Positions 7,626-16,286 of a stretch of DNA of 31,920 bases are shown piece by piece (within the stretch, counting starts at the first letter, position 1; the number at the start of each line of letters is the position of its first letter). A model generated the notes under the pieces. The model saw nothing but the letters and a program-made list of their open reading frames with translations. It did no database searches and was not told where the DNA came from. The stretch is from an uncultured Alistipes sp. (GTDB lineage Bacteria; Bacteroidota; Bacteroidia; Bacteroidales; Rikenellaceae), in assembly GCA_949840605.1 (NCBI GenBank), contig CATKXN010000017.1:1-31920 (forward strand), given 5' to 3'. Both the position numbers and the translations under genes were made by a program.

Positions 7626-10600
7626 TTAGAAGGTTAACTTAACGCCCGCCACGAAGGTGCGCATCAGCGGATAGTTCGTGAGTCCGGAGCCGAGGGCCTC
7701 GGGGTCGACATCCTTGATCTTCGAGATGGTGCAGAGGTTGTTGCCGCGCAGGTAGACCCGCATGCGTCGGATCGAGGCGATGCCCAGCCGGTGCACGGGC
7801 AGTTCGTAGCCCAGCTCGAGGGTCTGGATCTTGAAGAACCCGCCGTCCTCCAGCCAGAAGGTCGAGGTCTTGTAGTTGTTGTTGACCTTGTTGTAGGTCA
7901 GGCGCGGATGGTCGGGATTGCCGGCGTTGCGAAGCGTGTACTTCGAGTAGTTGCCGTCGCCCCAGCCGTTCCAGAAGTAATCGTTCGTCAGCGCCAGGTC
8001 GTAGAAGGCGCGCCCGGTGCCCACCACCGTCAGGTCGAAGTCGCGGTAGCGGAGGTTGACGTTCACGCCGTAGATCATCTTGGGCGTCGAGTTGCCGATG
8101 ACGCAGAAGTCGTTGTCGTCGATCTGTCCGTCGCCGTTCATGTCCTCGTATTTGAGGTCGCCCTTTTGCAGCCTGTCGTCGAAGAGCTGCGGCACGGCGA
8201 GCGTCTCCTCGTCCGTCCGGAACTGCCCGATGCAGCGCAGACCCCAGATCGAGGAGGCCGAATAGCCGACCTTCGAACGGTAGGCGTCCTTGTAGTCGGG
8301 CTCGTCGGCGCGGAGCACCTTCGAAGCCTGGAACGTCGCCCAGCCGTTGACCGAGTAGGAGAAATCGCCGGCCCGGTCGCGCCAGCCCAGCGCGAGTTCA
8401 TAGCCCTGATAACGGGTCTTCTCGTAGTTCATCCAGAGCGATCCCGACGAGATGCCGGCCAGCAGCGGCAGGACATTCTTCATCTCGGCGACGGGACCGT
8501 CGGAGAGCGTGTTGTAGTAGTTGAGTTCGAAGCTCAGCCGGCGGCGGAGTGCCAGTCCCTCGATGCCGGCGGTGAATTCGCGGCGCTTCTCGAAACGCAG
8601 ATTCGGGTTGCCCAGCATCTGCGCGTAGAGCCGGTCGACGGCGTTGCTCGTGGTGCTTCCGAACCACTGGTTGTTCGCATGGGGGCCGAATTTCGAACCC
8701 GAATTGTCCCACTTGTAGTTGTCGACGTCGCGGTTGGCCGACATCGAACCGTCGAAGTAGAGGATGCCGCCCTCGGCGCGCAGCTTCAGGAAGTCGATGC
8801 CGCGAAGGTTCTTCATGAAATTCTCCTCGGAGACGATCCATCCCAGACCCACCGACGGCGACGCCGACCAGCGGTTGTTCAGCAGCGCATAGGTCCCCTG
8901 GTAGCTGCAGGCCGCCTGCACGAGGTAACGGCCGTCGTAGGCATAGCGGGCGCCGAAGCCGAAGGTCATTTCGCGGCGGTGCTCGGTGATGAACTTCTGC
9001 GAACGCTTGGTGATCATGTAGGAGGCCGACGCGGCGACGGCATGGCGGCCGAAAGTGCGGTCGTAGGCGAACTTCTGCACGAAATAGAAGCGGTTGGAGA
9101 AGTAGTCGAGCAGCCGGGTCTTGCTGGCCATGGCCTTCACGCTGTGGCTGCTGCTCTGCTCGGGGATCATCGCGTCGTAGCCGTTCTCGTCGATGCCCTT
9201 GTTCAGGATGTAGGCCGCATAGTCCTCGGCCGTACCCAAACGCACGAGGTTCGTGGCGTCGTAGGCTCCGTAGGTCATCGACGTGAGGCCCGGCGTGAGG
9301 AACGAGAAATCGACGTCGACGCCCACGTCGATCAGCCCCTTGCGGATGGTTTCGGTATAGGCGCCGTTCTCGAGGATGTTGGCCACGGGGTTCTGCTTGT
9401 AGAGCGACGAGACGGCGTACCACGGCGATTCGAGCGAAGGATCGTCGTTGGCGTAGATCGGGAACGAGATGCCCGGCGTGGCGTTGACGTCGCCGATGAC
9501 GTCGGGGAATTCGGTCACGCCGAGCGTGGTGTTCGACGAGGCGTCCTCGCTCGAATAGTTCGAGCTGTAACCGTAGTTGGACGACTTGCGGACGCCCATG
9601 GTCGAGACCAGCCCGAAGCGCGCCCGGATGTAGCGGTGCAGCTTGATGTCGAGGTTGGCGTTGATGTTCACGCGGTTGTAGTTCGCCGCGGGGCCGATCT
9701 TGTAGATGTCGTCCTCGCCGGCATACCCCAGGAAGGCGAAGTAGCGCACCAGATCGTTGCCGCCGCCCGAAGAGACGTTGGCTTTGGTGTAATACATCGT
9801 ATTCTTGAGCATCATGTCGCGGAAACCGACGTTCGGATGCCACTTGTCGTAGGGATCTTTTCGGGCGTAGGCCGCCACGTCGTCGCGCGTATAGAGCATG
9901 TCCAGACCGCTGTTGTTGCGGGCGATGTTGTTCAGGCGAGCATAGTCGGCGCCATCGACATACTCGGGCATGCGGTCGACGGTGTTCACGCCGCCCTCGA
10001 CATCGACCGTCAGGTAACGGTCGTTGTAACGGCCGCGCCGGGTCTTGATGTAGACGATGCCGTTGGCGGCCGAGGGACCGTAGAGGCTCTTTTCCAGGAC
10101 GTCGCGGACGATGGTGACCGACTCGATCTGCTGGGGGTCGAGCGGCGTCTCGTCGATCTGCACGGGGATGTCGTCGACCATGTACATCATCTGCTTGCCG
10201 CGGGTCGTGACGCCGATGCGCGTCGAGGCGCCGTACTGGCCGATGTGCTCCAGCGGATTGACGCCGGGGCCGCCGAACTTCTCCGAAACCTCGACCCCGC
10301 TGGCCAGCCCCGTCAGGGCGTTGCGGATGTCGGTCGAAGAGTATTTCTCGAGCTCTTCGCCGCGGATGACGATGGAGCTGCCCACCGACCAGCGTTTCTT
10401 GAGCGAGGTATAGGGCAGCGGAACGTCGTCGCCCTCGCCTGCCAGCAGGACCGCGGGGGTGAGCGTCACCTGCGACGACTCGGCCAGGGCGCTGCCCAGG
10501 GCCCGGACGGGGGTGAAGCCCTCGGCCGAAACCGTCACCAGGTCGCGGGGCGCGACGGAAAAGACGATGCGGCCCGCTTCGTCGGCTCTCAGGTGCCGCG

Positions 10601-10793
10601 CACCCTCGCCCACGGTGAAACCGGCGTTCGGGACCGGCTTCCCGTCGGGCGCGACCACCGCGACGGAGACGTCGACCCGCCGGGGCTGCGTCTTGCGTGC
10701 CTGCGCCGCAGCCGGGCTGAACCATGCCGGGAGGATCAGCAGCATGCACAGCAGCGCAGCGTATTTGGACTGTGAAAACAAAATATGTTTCAT
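7626..10793 (-). CDS. SusC/RagA family TonB-dependent outer-membrane transporter (pair 2, divergent N-terminus)
   Basis: This 1055-residue protein has a signal peptide (..LLILPAWFSPAAAQA). An Ig-like domain (about 40-110, VDVSVAVVAPDGKPVPNAGF), a TonB plug (YSSTDIRNALTGLASGVEV, IESVTIVRDVLEKSLYGP, NGIVYIKTRRG) and a long beta-barrel follow. It ends in VAGVKLTF with the terminal aromatic typical of outer-membrane barrels. ATG 10793 is preferred because GAGAG lies about 8 bases before it, while the in-frame ATG at 10805 lacks any such sequence. It transports oligosaccharide across the outer membrane with its SusD partner, powered by TonB-ExbBD. Unlike the first SusC of the locus, it lacks the usual VVVVGYG stretch before the plug, so it belongs to a different SusC subfamily. 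Confidence 0.93.
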   Translation of the reverse strand: MKHILFSQSKYAALLCMLLILPAWFSPAAAQARKTQPRRVDVSVAVVAPDGKPVPNAGFTVGEGARHLRADEAGRIVFSVAPRDLVTVSAEGFTPVRALGSALAESSQVTLTPAVLLAGEGDDVPLPYTSLKKRWSVGSSIVIRGEELEKYSSTDIRNALTGLASGVEVSEKFGGPGVNPLEHIGQYGASTRIGVTTRGKQMMYMVDDIPVQIDETPLDPQQIESVTIVRDVLEKSLYGPSAANGIVYIKTRRGRYNDRYLTVDVEGGVNTVDRMPEYVDGADYARLNNIARNNSGLDMLYTRDDVAAYARKDPYDKWHPNVGFRDMMLKNTMYYTKANVSSGGGNDLVRYFAFLGYAGEDDIYKIGPAANYNRVNINANLDIKLHRYIRARFGLVSTMGVRKSSNYGYSSNYSSEDASSNTTLGVTEFPDVIGDVNATPGISFPIYANDDPSLESPWYAVSSLYKQNPVANILENGAYTETIRKGLIDVGVDVDFSFLTPGLTSMTYGAYDATNLVRLGTAEDYAAYILNKGIDENGYDAMIPEQSSSHSVKAMASKTRLLDYFSNRFYFVQKFAYDRTFGRHAVAASASYMITKRSQKFITEHRREMTFGFGARYAYDGRYLVQAACSYQGTYALLNNRWSASPSVGLGWIVSEENFMKNLRGIDFLKLRAEGGILYFDGSMSANRDVDNYKWDNSGSKFGPHANNQWFGSTTSNAVDRLYAQMLGNPNLRFEKRREFTAGIEGLALRRRLSFELNYYNTLSDGPVAEMKNVLPLLAGISSGSLWMNYEKTRYQGYELALGWRDRAGDFSYSVNGWATFQASKVLRADEPDYKDAYRSKVGYSASSIWGLRCIGQFRTDEETLAVPQLFDDRLQKGDLKYEDMNGDGQIDDNDFCVIGNSTPKMIYGVNVNLRYRDFDLTVVGTGRAFYDLALTNDYFWNGWGDGNYSKYTLRNAGNPDHPRLTYNKVNNNYKTSTFWLEDGGFFKIQTLELGYELPVHRLGIASIRRMRVYLRGNNLCTISKIKDVDPEALGSGLTNYPLMRTFVAGVKLTF

Positions 10794-10818
10794 AATTTCT
10801 CTCATTATACGATTAACA

Positions 10819-12669
10819 CTACCACGCCTCGTTGGGTACGTAGTTCTTCATTTTGAGCAGGTCGCTCGTCTGGAACTGCACGTAGTACATGCCGTCGTTC
10901 TTCCAGGCGATCTGGCGGTTCGAAGGCAGCTCGAAGCGCTCGTAACGGAAGCCCGTGGGATACTGCGCCGTAGCCCCCGCCTTGAGTTTGGTGACGCGCA
11001 TGCCCGTGAGCCGCGTGCGGTGGATCGAGGGGGCGTCCTTCCAGCGGCGGATGTCGCAGAAATAGTGGTAACCCTCGAAGCAGAGCTCGACCGTGCGTTC
11101 GTTCTTGATGCGCGGGCGCAGTGCGTCCTTGTCGGTCGTATAGACGTCGAGCACGGCGGGCATCCCCACCCGGTCGCGCACGGCGTTCAGCGCCTGAAGG
11201 GCCGTCATCGCGGCACCGGGAGCCTGTCCGTCGGGACCGTAGGCCTCGTTGGCCGCCTCGGCATAGTTGAGGTAGAGCTCCGCCAGGCGGATGATCGGAT
11301 CGGTCAGCAGGAGGTTCTGCACGCCCTTGTTCGAAAGGGGTCCCGTGCGCTTCTGCTCGTAGTAGAAGGTCTCGGAAACACCGTCCTCACTGCCGCTGCG
11401 CTTCTGGATCAGCGACCCCGAAGGCAGGCTGCCGTCCTCGTTGACGTAGATCGAGGCGTTGCCGTAGCCCTGCACGGGCTTCTGGTTGTAGATCACCGCG
11501 AAACCGAAACGCGGGTCGCGGTTGGCATAGGGGTTCTGCTCGCTGTACTGCCCGGCGGCGGTCGCCGCGGCGCGCTCCTCGGGGGTGTTGAGCGGCCAAC
11601 CGCCGGCGGTCTCGAACTTGTCGACGAAATTCTGCGTCGGACACTGTCCCGAACTGAAAGCATTGTTCGAGAAGCAATAGGGCACGAACGCCTGCACGCG
11701 GTCGTTGTTGTAGTTCGTCGTGCTGCCACTGGTGTAGGCCCACAGCTGCTCGTTGGTGTATTTCGTACCGTAGAAGTTATCGGTGTACTTCTCCTTGGCG
11801 AGCAGGAGGTAGCCGCAGTCGAGAGCGCTCTTCAACGCCGTCCAGTTGGCCTCGGCGGCCTCCTCCCAGCGGGCGACGTCGTTCCCGGGGTTGCTCAGCG
11901 GACTGGCGGCGTAGAGCAGCGCGCGGCCCTTCATGGCCAGCGCCGTCACGCCGTTGGGCTTGTCCTGGTCCGTGGCTGCGAGGTGTCCCGAACCCGAAGC
12001 CGGGTCGCGGCGCATCAGCCCCGCCTGGTCGAAAATCTCGGCCGCGGTCTGGAAATCGGCGGCGATGCGCTGCAGCATGTCGTAGTCCGACAGACGCGGC
12101 AGGTCCCACTCGTCATCGGAACCCATCACCTTGTCGATGTAGGGCAGCGAGCCGTAGAGGCGGAAGAGTTCGAAATGGCAGTAGGCGCGCACGAAATAGG
12201 CCTGGGCCAGCAGGTCCTTCTTCTCACGGTCGGCGGCGTCCTGCAGCATGTCGATGTTGCGGATGGCCATGTTGGCCACGCGGATCGACTTCCACGAATA
12301 GGGAACTTTCGCGGTCTTCGACTCGGTGTTGTAACCCGTGGCGTAGGTCACGGTCGAACCGTCGCCCATCCGACCGGGCTGGCAGCGCTGGATACGGGTC
12401 ATGTCGCACATGTCCGTAAGGGCCTCCAGCGTATATTTCTGGTTGTTGCCGGCGAACCACAGCGGATAGTGCGCCTTGACGTTGAAGTTGGCGCCGTCGT
12501 AGACTGCGTAGAGATAGCTCTTGAAGTTGGCGTACTTCGAGAATACCTCCTTTTCGTCCAGTCCGGCGTCGGGGGCCTTGTCGAGATATTCGTTCAGGCA
12601 CGAAGTGCTCCCTGCGGCGACCGCCGCCAGCATCGCCCAGCTCAATACCTTTATCAATGTATGTTTCAT
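10819..12669 (-). CDS. SusD/RagB family nutrient-binding outer-membrane lipoprotein (pair 1)
   Basis: This 616-residue SusD homologue has a lipobox ..GSTSC followed by LNEYLDKAPDAGLDE. The SusD helical core contains AQAYFVRAYCHFELFRLYGSLP and YLNYAEAANEAYGP. The C-terminal signature RIKNERTVELCFEGYHYFCD is followed by IRRWKDAP. It lies 21 bp after susC pair 1 and 25 bp before the second susC. It is a surface-exposed lid and ligand-binding partner of the adjacent SusC. The ligand is unknown, but the operon hydrolases suggest an agarase-type galactan or related beta-glycan. The family assignment is firm. Confidence 0.95.
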   Translation of the reverse strand: MKHTLIKVLSWAMLAAVAAGSTSCLNEYLDKAPDAGLDEKEVFSKYANFKSYLYAVYDGANFNVKAHYPLWFAGNNQKYTLEALTDMCDMTRIQRCQPGRMGDGSTVTYATGYNTESKTAKVPYSWKSIRVANMAIRNIDMLQDAADREKKDLLAQAYFVRAYCHFELFRLYGSLPYIDKVMGSDDEWDLPRLSDYDMLQRIAADFQTAAEIFDQAGLMRRDPASGSGHLAATDQDKPNGVTALAMKGRALLYAASPLSNPGNDVARWEEAAEANWTALKSALDCGYLLLAKEKYTDNFYGTKYTNEQLWAYTSGSTTNYNNDRVQAFVPYCFSNNAFSSGQCPTQNFVDKFETAGGWPLNTPEERAAATAAGQYSEQNPYANRDPRFGFAVIYNQKPVQGYGNASIYVNEDGSLPSGSLIQKRSGSEDGVSETFYYEQKRTGPLSNKGVQNLLLTDPIIRLAELYLNYAEAANEAYGPDGQAPGAAMTALQALNAVRDRVGMPAVLDVYTTDKDALRPRIKNERTVELCFEGYHYFCDIRRWKDAPSIHRTRLTGMRVTKLKAGATAQYPTGFRYERFELPSNRQIAWKNDGMYYVQFQTSDLLKMKNYVPNEAW

Positions 12670-12690
12670 GGTCTGTTTGCGTTTTTGGGG

Positions 12691-15600
12691 TCAGAACGAT
12701 ACCTGGAGACCCAGTTTGACGGTCATCATCTGCGGATACTTGCCCCATACGAGGTACTTGTTCTCGGGATCGCCCTCCAGCAGGTCGGTGAAGGTCAGCA
12801 GGTTGTTGCCCGTGGCGTACACCTTCAGGGCACGCACGCCCAGCGCGCGGCTGATCTTCGGACCGCTCCACGTATAGCCGACCGAAACCTCTTTCAGACG
12901 CAGGTAGTCGGCGCGGCGCCACGAACGGCCGGCGATCTTGGCGTTGTAACCGCCCGTCGTCGCGCTCTCGTTGTAGCCCGACCAGTTCATGTTGACCTGC
13001 GACGAGGCGGTGTAGTGCACGGCTCCGTGGTTGCCGCCCGGGTTCGACGGCGACCAGTAGTCGAGCGACGAGAGGTGCGTGCGGTAATTGCCCTTGTAGA
13101 ACTCCCACTCGTACATCTGGTCGAAATTGACCCATTTCTTGGCATAGCCCTGGAAGAGAACGTTCACGTCGAGGCCCTTCCACTTGAAACCCGCATGGAA
13201 GGCGTAGGCGATCGGGGGATTGAGCGAACCCTCCATGCGTGCGAGGTCGTCCTTGTCGATCTTGCCGTCGCCCGTGAAGTCGAGGAACTTGTAGTCGCCG
13301 ACCACCACGTCGCTGACCTTGCCGGGCAGGAAGTTGCTGTGGATGTCGTCCACCGACGTCAGGTAGCCGTTGCCCACGAGGTAGGCCCCGCTGAGCTGCG
13401 CGCCGAGAGCCGTGCCCACCTTGCGCTGGTGCGCGAGGGCGTAGAGGGCGTCGTCGGCGTAGAGGATACGATTCTCGTTGAACGAGAAATTGCCGCCCAG
13501 GAAGATCGTCCAGTCCCGGTTGAGCTGCTTGCGGTAAGAGAGCTCCAGCTCGATGCCGTGCTTCTTGATCTTACCCTTGTTGAGCTCCTTCGAGGTGTTG
13601 CCGATCCACATCGGGGTCGTGTTGTCCACCGAGATCAGCATCTTGTCGCGCTTCTCGTCGAAGAGGTCCACGCTCAGGTGGAGTTCGTCGTTCAGAAAAC
13701 CCATCTCGACGCCCAGGTCGCGCTTCATGGCCTGCTCCCACTGCACCGAGCTGTTGGCGATCTTGTCCTCGACGATGTGTCCGTTGCCGTCCTTCGAGAA
13801 TTCGCTCATGTAGAGCCAGCGGTTGTTGGCGTAGTCGCTGCCGACCAGCCCCTGCGAATAGCGGAGCTTGAGCTTGCTGAACCACGGTTTCAGCGGTTCG
13901 AAGAACTTCTCCTCCGAGACCACCCACCCCACGGCGCCCGAGGGGAAGAAACCGAAGCGGTTGCCCGGGGCGAAGCGCTCCGAACCCGTGTAGCCCATGT
14001 TGACCTCGACGAGGTACTTGTGAGCGAAATCGTAGGTGGCGCGCGCCACGATGGCTTCGTTGTAGTAGGGGAAATCCGACCCCTTGTCCTGCTCCTGCCG
14101 GTTGAAGAGCACCAGCCCCGTCACGCTGTGGCGGCCGAAGGTGCGGCTGTAGTTGAGCGAGAGGTCGTAGTAGAGATCGAGGTAGTAGCCGTCCTGCAGC
14201 GCGTTGCCGGCCGTCGTATAGACCGGGTTGGGCACGTAGAGATAGCCGTTGTCGCCCGTGCGGCGCCATGCGTTCTCGTCGGTGCCGATCTTCGAGAAAT
14301 CGAGCCACCAGGCCGGACGGTCGTACTCGGTGCGCTGGGTCGTATATTTATAATAGGTGCTCAGCGACACCTTGCCCTGCACCGAGAGGCCCTTGGTGAT
14401 GAAGTCGAGCTTCTGGCTGAGGATGACGTCCGAGAAGAGTTTGGAATCGGTGAGCTGGATGAAGCGTCCGCGCATCATCTGGTAATAGGGGTTGCCCGTG
14501 GTCTGGTCGGCCTCGCTGATCAGACGGTCCTCCGCGACGCCCGGATAGTCCAGGTCGGGAACCTCTTCGAGCACCCACGAGGGATAGTACATCGGATATT
14601 TGGCCGTCGAGCTGCCGAAGATGTATTTCCACATGCCGTCGTCGCCGTCCTGCGGCTGGGGCTTGTTCTTGATGCCGACGTTGCCGCCCAGCTTGAACGA
14701 CACGACGGTCGTCGGGGTGACGTTGAAATCGACGTTGGTGCGGAAGTTGAACCGATTGTAATAGTAGCGCGAATCGATCTTGCCGTCGTTCACGCCTTTG
14801 AATATGGAGCCTTCGTGCGCGTAGCCCACCGAGGCGAAATACTTCACGAAACGCGTACCGCCCTGGATGTTGAAGTTGGCGTTGATCGTCGAGGCGAACG
14901 AATCGGTCATCTCGTCGAGCCAGTTCACGTCGGGATAACGCAGCGCGTTGAGGCGCGACGAGGGGCGGCGGTACTCGGCGAGGTCCGCCTGCGAGGTGAG
15001 CGAATCGAAGAGCTGGTCGTTCATCTTGGCCGCGTTCATCAGCGACATCGTCCGGTAGGAGTCGATATGCTCGGGGGTGTTGATCGGTATGGCGAAACCC
15101 GTCGAGAACGAAAAGTCCATCTTCGGCTTGCCCTCCTGACCGCTCTTGGTCGTAACGATGATGACGCCGTTGGCGCCCTTGGCGCCGAACACGGCCGTGG
15201 CCGAAGCGTCTTTCAGGACCGAGATGTTGGCCACCTCGTTGGGATCGATGGTCGAAAAGTCGCGCTCCACGCCGTCGACCAGCACCAGCGGGTTGGAGTT
15301 GCTGAAGCTCGACACGCCGCGGATCAGGATCTCGGCGTCGTTCTGCCCCGGCTGTCCCGAGGTCTGGAGCGTCGTGACGCCCGAGAGCTTGCCCGCCAGG
15401 GCGTTGGTGATGTTCGACACGCCCGAATCCACAAGGGCGTCGCCCTTGACCTGCGAGATGGCGCCCACGACGCTCTCCTTGCGCTGTACGCCGTAGCCCA
15501 CGACCACGACGTCGGCAATGGCCGCCGTGTTCTCCTGCAGCGTCACCATGTACTGCGTCTGCGAAGTCAGCGTCACCAGCAGGGTCTCATAGCCCAGGTA

Positions 15601-15903
15601 GGAGACCTGCAGGCGGCCCTTGGCGGGAACCTCCAGCGAGAAAGCGCCCTTCGCATCGGTCGTCGTACCGGTCGTCGTGCCTTCGACGATCACGTTGGCC
15701 CCGATCACCGGCGCACCGGCCTGGTCGACCACCGTACCCTGGATACGGTGTTTCGCGGCGGAATTTCCGGACTGCGCCGCCGCAGCGGGCGCAGCATCGG
15801 CTCCCGGCGCCTGCAGCAGACACAGCGCCAGAACCAACACGGCGAAGCGCAGCGCGCCCCATCGTCCGGATCCGGAAATTGCATACTTGGAAGATTTACT
15901 CAT
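12691..15903 (-). CDS. SusC/RagA family TonB-linked outer-membrane transporter (pair 1, first gene of PUL)
   Basis: This 1070-residue SusC has a signal peptide (..LALCLLQAPGADAAPA). A carboxypeptidase-regulatory-like domain follows (RIQGTVVDQAGAPVIGANV, TTTGTTTDAKG), then the canonical ADVVVVGYGVQRKESVVGA segment, the plug (ITNALAGKLSGVTTLQTSGQPG, EILIRGVSSF, NPLVLVDGVERDF, VLKDASATAVFGAKGANGV) and the barrel ending VKLGLQVSF. ATG 15903 (MSKSSKYAIS) is chosen over the upstream in-frame ATG at 15963 because it directly precedes the signal sequence and leaves a leader after the predicted promoter. It is the promoter-proximal gene of the locus. Function is oligosaccharide import with the SusD encoded 21 bp downstream. 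Confidence 0.95.
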   Translation of the reverse strand: MSKSSKYAISGSGRWGALRFAVLVLALCLLQAPGADAAPAAAAQSGNSAAKHRIQGTVVDQAGAPVIGANVIVEGTTTGTTTDAKGAFSLEVPAKGRLQVSYLGYETLLVTLTSQTQYMVTLQENTAAIADVVVVGYGVQRKESVVGAISQVKGDALVDSGVSNITNALAGKLSGVTTLQTSGQPGQNDAEILIRGVSSFSNSNPLVLVDGVERDFSTIDPNEVANISVLKDASATAVFGAKGANGVIIVTTKSGQEGKPKMDFSFSTGFAIPINTPEHIDSYRTMSLMNAAKMNDQLFDSLTSQADLAEYRRPSSRLNALRYPDVNWLDEMTDSFASTINANFNIQGGTRFVKYFASVGYAHEGSIFKGVNDGKIDSRYYYNRFNFRTNVDFNVTPTTVVSFKLGGNVGIKNKPQPQDGDDGMWKYIFGSSTAKYPMYYPSWVLEEVPDLDYPGVAEDRLISEADQTTGNPYYQMMRGRFIQLTDSKLFSDVILSQKLDFITKGLSVQGKVSLSTYYKYTTQRTEYDRPAWWLDFSKIGTDENAWRRTGDNGYLYVPNPVYTTAGNALQDGYYLDLYYDLSLNYSRTFGRHSVTGLVLFNRQEQDKGSDFPYYNEAIVARATYDFAHKYLVEVNMGYTGSERFAPGNRFGFFPSGAVGWVVSEEKFFEPLKPWFSKLKLRYSQGLVGSDYANNRWLYMSEFSKDGNGHIVEDKIANSSVQWEQAMKRDLGVEMGFLNDELHLSVDLFDEKRDKMLISVDNTTPMWIGNTSKELNKGKIKKHGIELELSYRKQLNRDWTIFLGGNFSFNENRILYADDALYALAHQRKVGTALGAQLSGAYLVGNGYLTSVDDIHSNFLPGKVSDVVVGDYKFLDFTGDGKIDKDDLARMEGSLNPPIAYAFHAGFKWKGLDVNVLFQGYAKKWVNFDQMYEWEFYKGNYRTHLSSLDYWSPSNPGGNHGAVHYTASSQVNMNWSGYNESATTGGYNAKIAGRSWRRADYLRLKEVSVGYTWSGPKISRALGVRALKVYATGNNLLTFTDLLEGDPENKYLVWGKYPQMMTVKLGLQVSF

Positions 15904-15982
15904 GTTGATTGGTTTAGGTTGTTCGTTCAGTTTCAGTCTGTCGTTGATTAAAAGTTCATTCAACCGCCCTCCTCGTGTACCG

Positions 15983-16016
15983 CAAAATTAAAATGCGGCA
16001 TCGCGGGAGACTGAAA
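15983..16016 (-). promoter_or_regulatory. Predicted Bacteroidota sigma-type promoter of the PUL
   Basis: On the minus strand, TAATTTTG (15983-15990) matches the -7 consensus TAnnTTTG exactly. A TTTC (16013-16016), one base off TTTG, lies 22 bp upstream. The start point would be near 15977, giving a leader of about 75 nt before ATG 15903. No other -7 match was noticed in this gap. Confidence 0.5.
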
Positions 16017-16052
16017 CTTGCGTACATCTGATTGAAACAATCATACATTTTT

Positions 16053-16078
16053 ACAGGGTGTGTGCACACACACCCTGT
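16053..16078. promoter_or_regulatory. 26-bp near-perfect palindrome upstream of the PUL promoter (operator candidate)
   Basis: Two 12-bp arms, ACAGGGTGTGTG and CACACACCCTGT, are exact reverse complements separated by 2 bp. The palindrome lies about 40-60 bp upstream of the -35-like region of the PUL promoter. Neither strand has a T-run after it, so it does not look like a terminator. A dimeric regulator site is the simplest reading, which is an inference. Confidence 0.45.
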
Positions 16079-16098
16079 TCCAGGCGACATGAATCGAC

Positions 16099-16131
16099 AA
16101 AAAAAGGGGACGGATCGAAAAATCCGTCCCC
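16099..16131 (-). terminator. Rho-independent terminator downstream of the PAP2-like gene
   Basis: Read on the minus strand, a perfect 10-bp GC-rich stem (16122-16131 pairing with 16106-16115, loop of 6) is followed by seven T (16099-16105). It lies 155 bp beyond the stop of the PAP2-like gene and separates that transcript from the PUL promoter region. The tandem repeats at 16139-16286 lie inside the resulting 3' untranslated region. Confidence 0.85.
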
Positions 16132-16138
16132 GAGGGCA

Positions 16139-16286
16139 GGCGTAAGACGCCTGTTTTAGAAGCAACCTCAGGCCAGAGCGCTCTCCCGCCCCGACCGTGC
16201 TGCCGGGCGTAAGACGCCTGTTATAAAAGCAACCGCAGGCCAGAGCGCTCTCCCGCCCCGACCGTGCTGCCAGGCGTAAGACGCCT
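16139..16286. repeat. 67-bp tandem repeat (two copies plus a partial third)
   Basis: The hairpin motif GGCGTAAGACGCCT recurs at 16139, 16206 and 16273, an exact 67-bp period. Copies 1 (16139-16205) and 2 (16206-16272) are nearly identical, differing at a handful of bases. The third copy is cut after the hairpin, right at the PAP2-like stop codon. Each full unit also contains the 10-bp palindrome AGAGCGCTCT. No open frame of note crosses it. All copies would be transcribed in the 3' untranslated region of the PAP2-like gene. Confidence 0.8.

Noticed and set aside
10459..15951. A very long open frame on the plus strand, opposite susC and susD
   Set aside because: It is a by-product of GC-rich codon use on the other strand. 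The translation is rich in Arg/His/Val without domains, while the minus strand holds clear SusC/SusD proteins.
16053..16078. Palindrome considered as a transcription terminator
   Set aside because: Neither strand has a U-run after the stem, and a proper terminator is already present at 16099-16131.
15956..16165. Small 69-residue frame between the first susC and the terminator
   Set aside because: It runs through the palindrome, promoter and terminator hairpin, with no family resemblance or start signal.
16139..16286. Regular repeats with hairpins, considered as a short CRISPR array
   Set aside because: The whole 67-bp period is repeated with no unique spacers, only two full units exist, and no cas gene is near.
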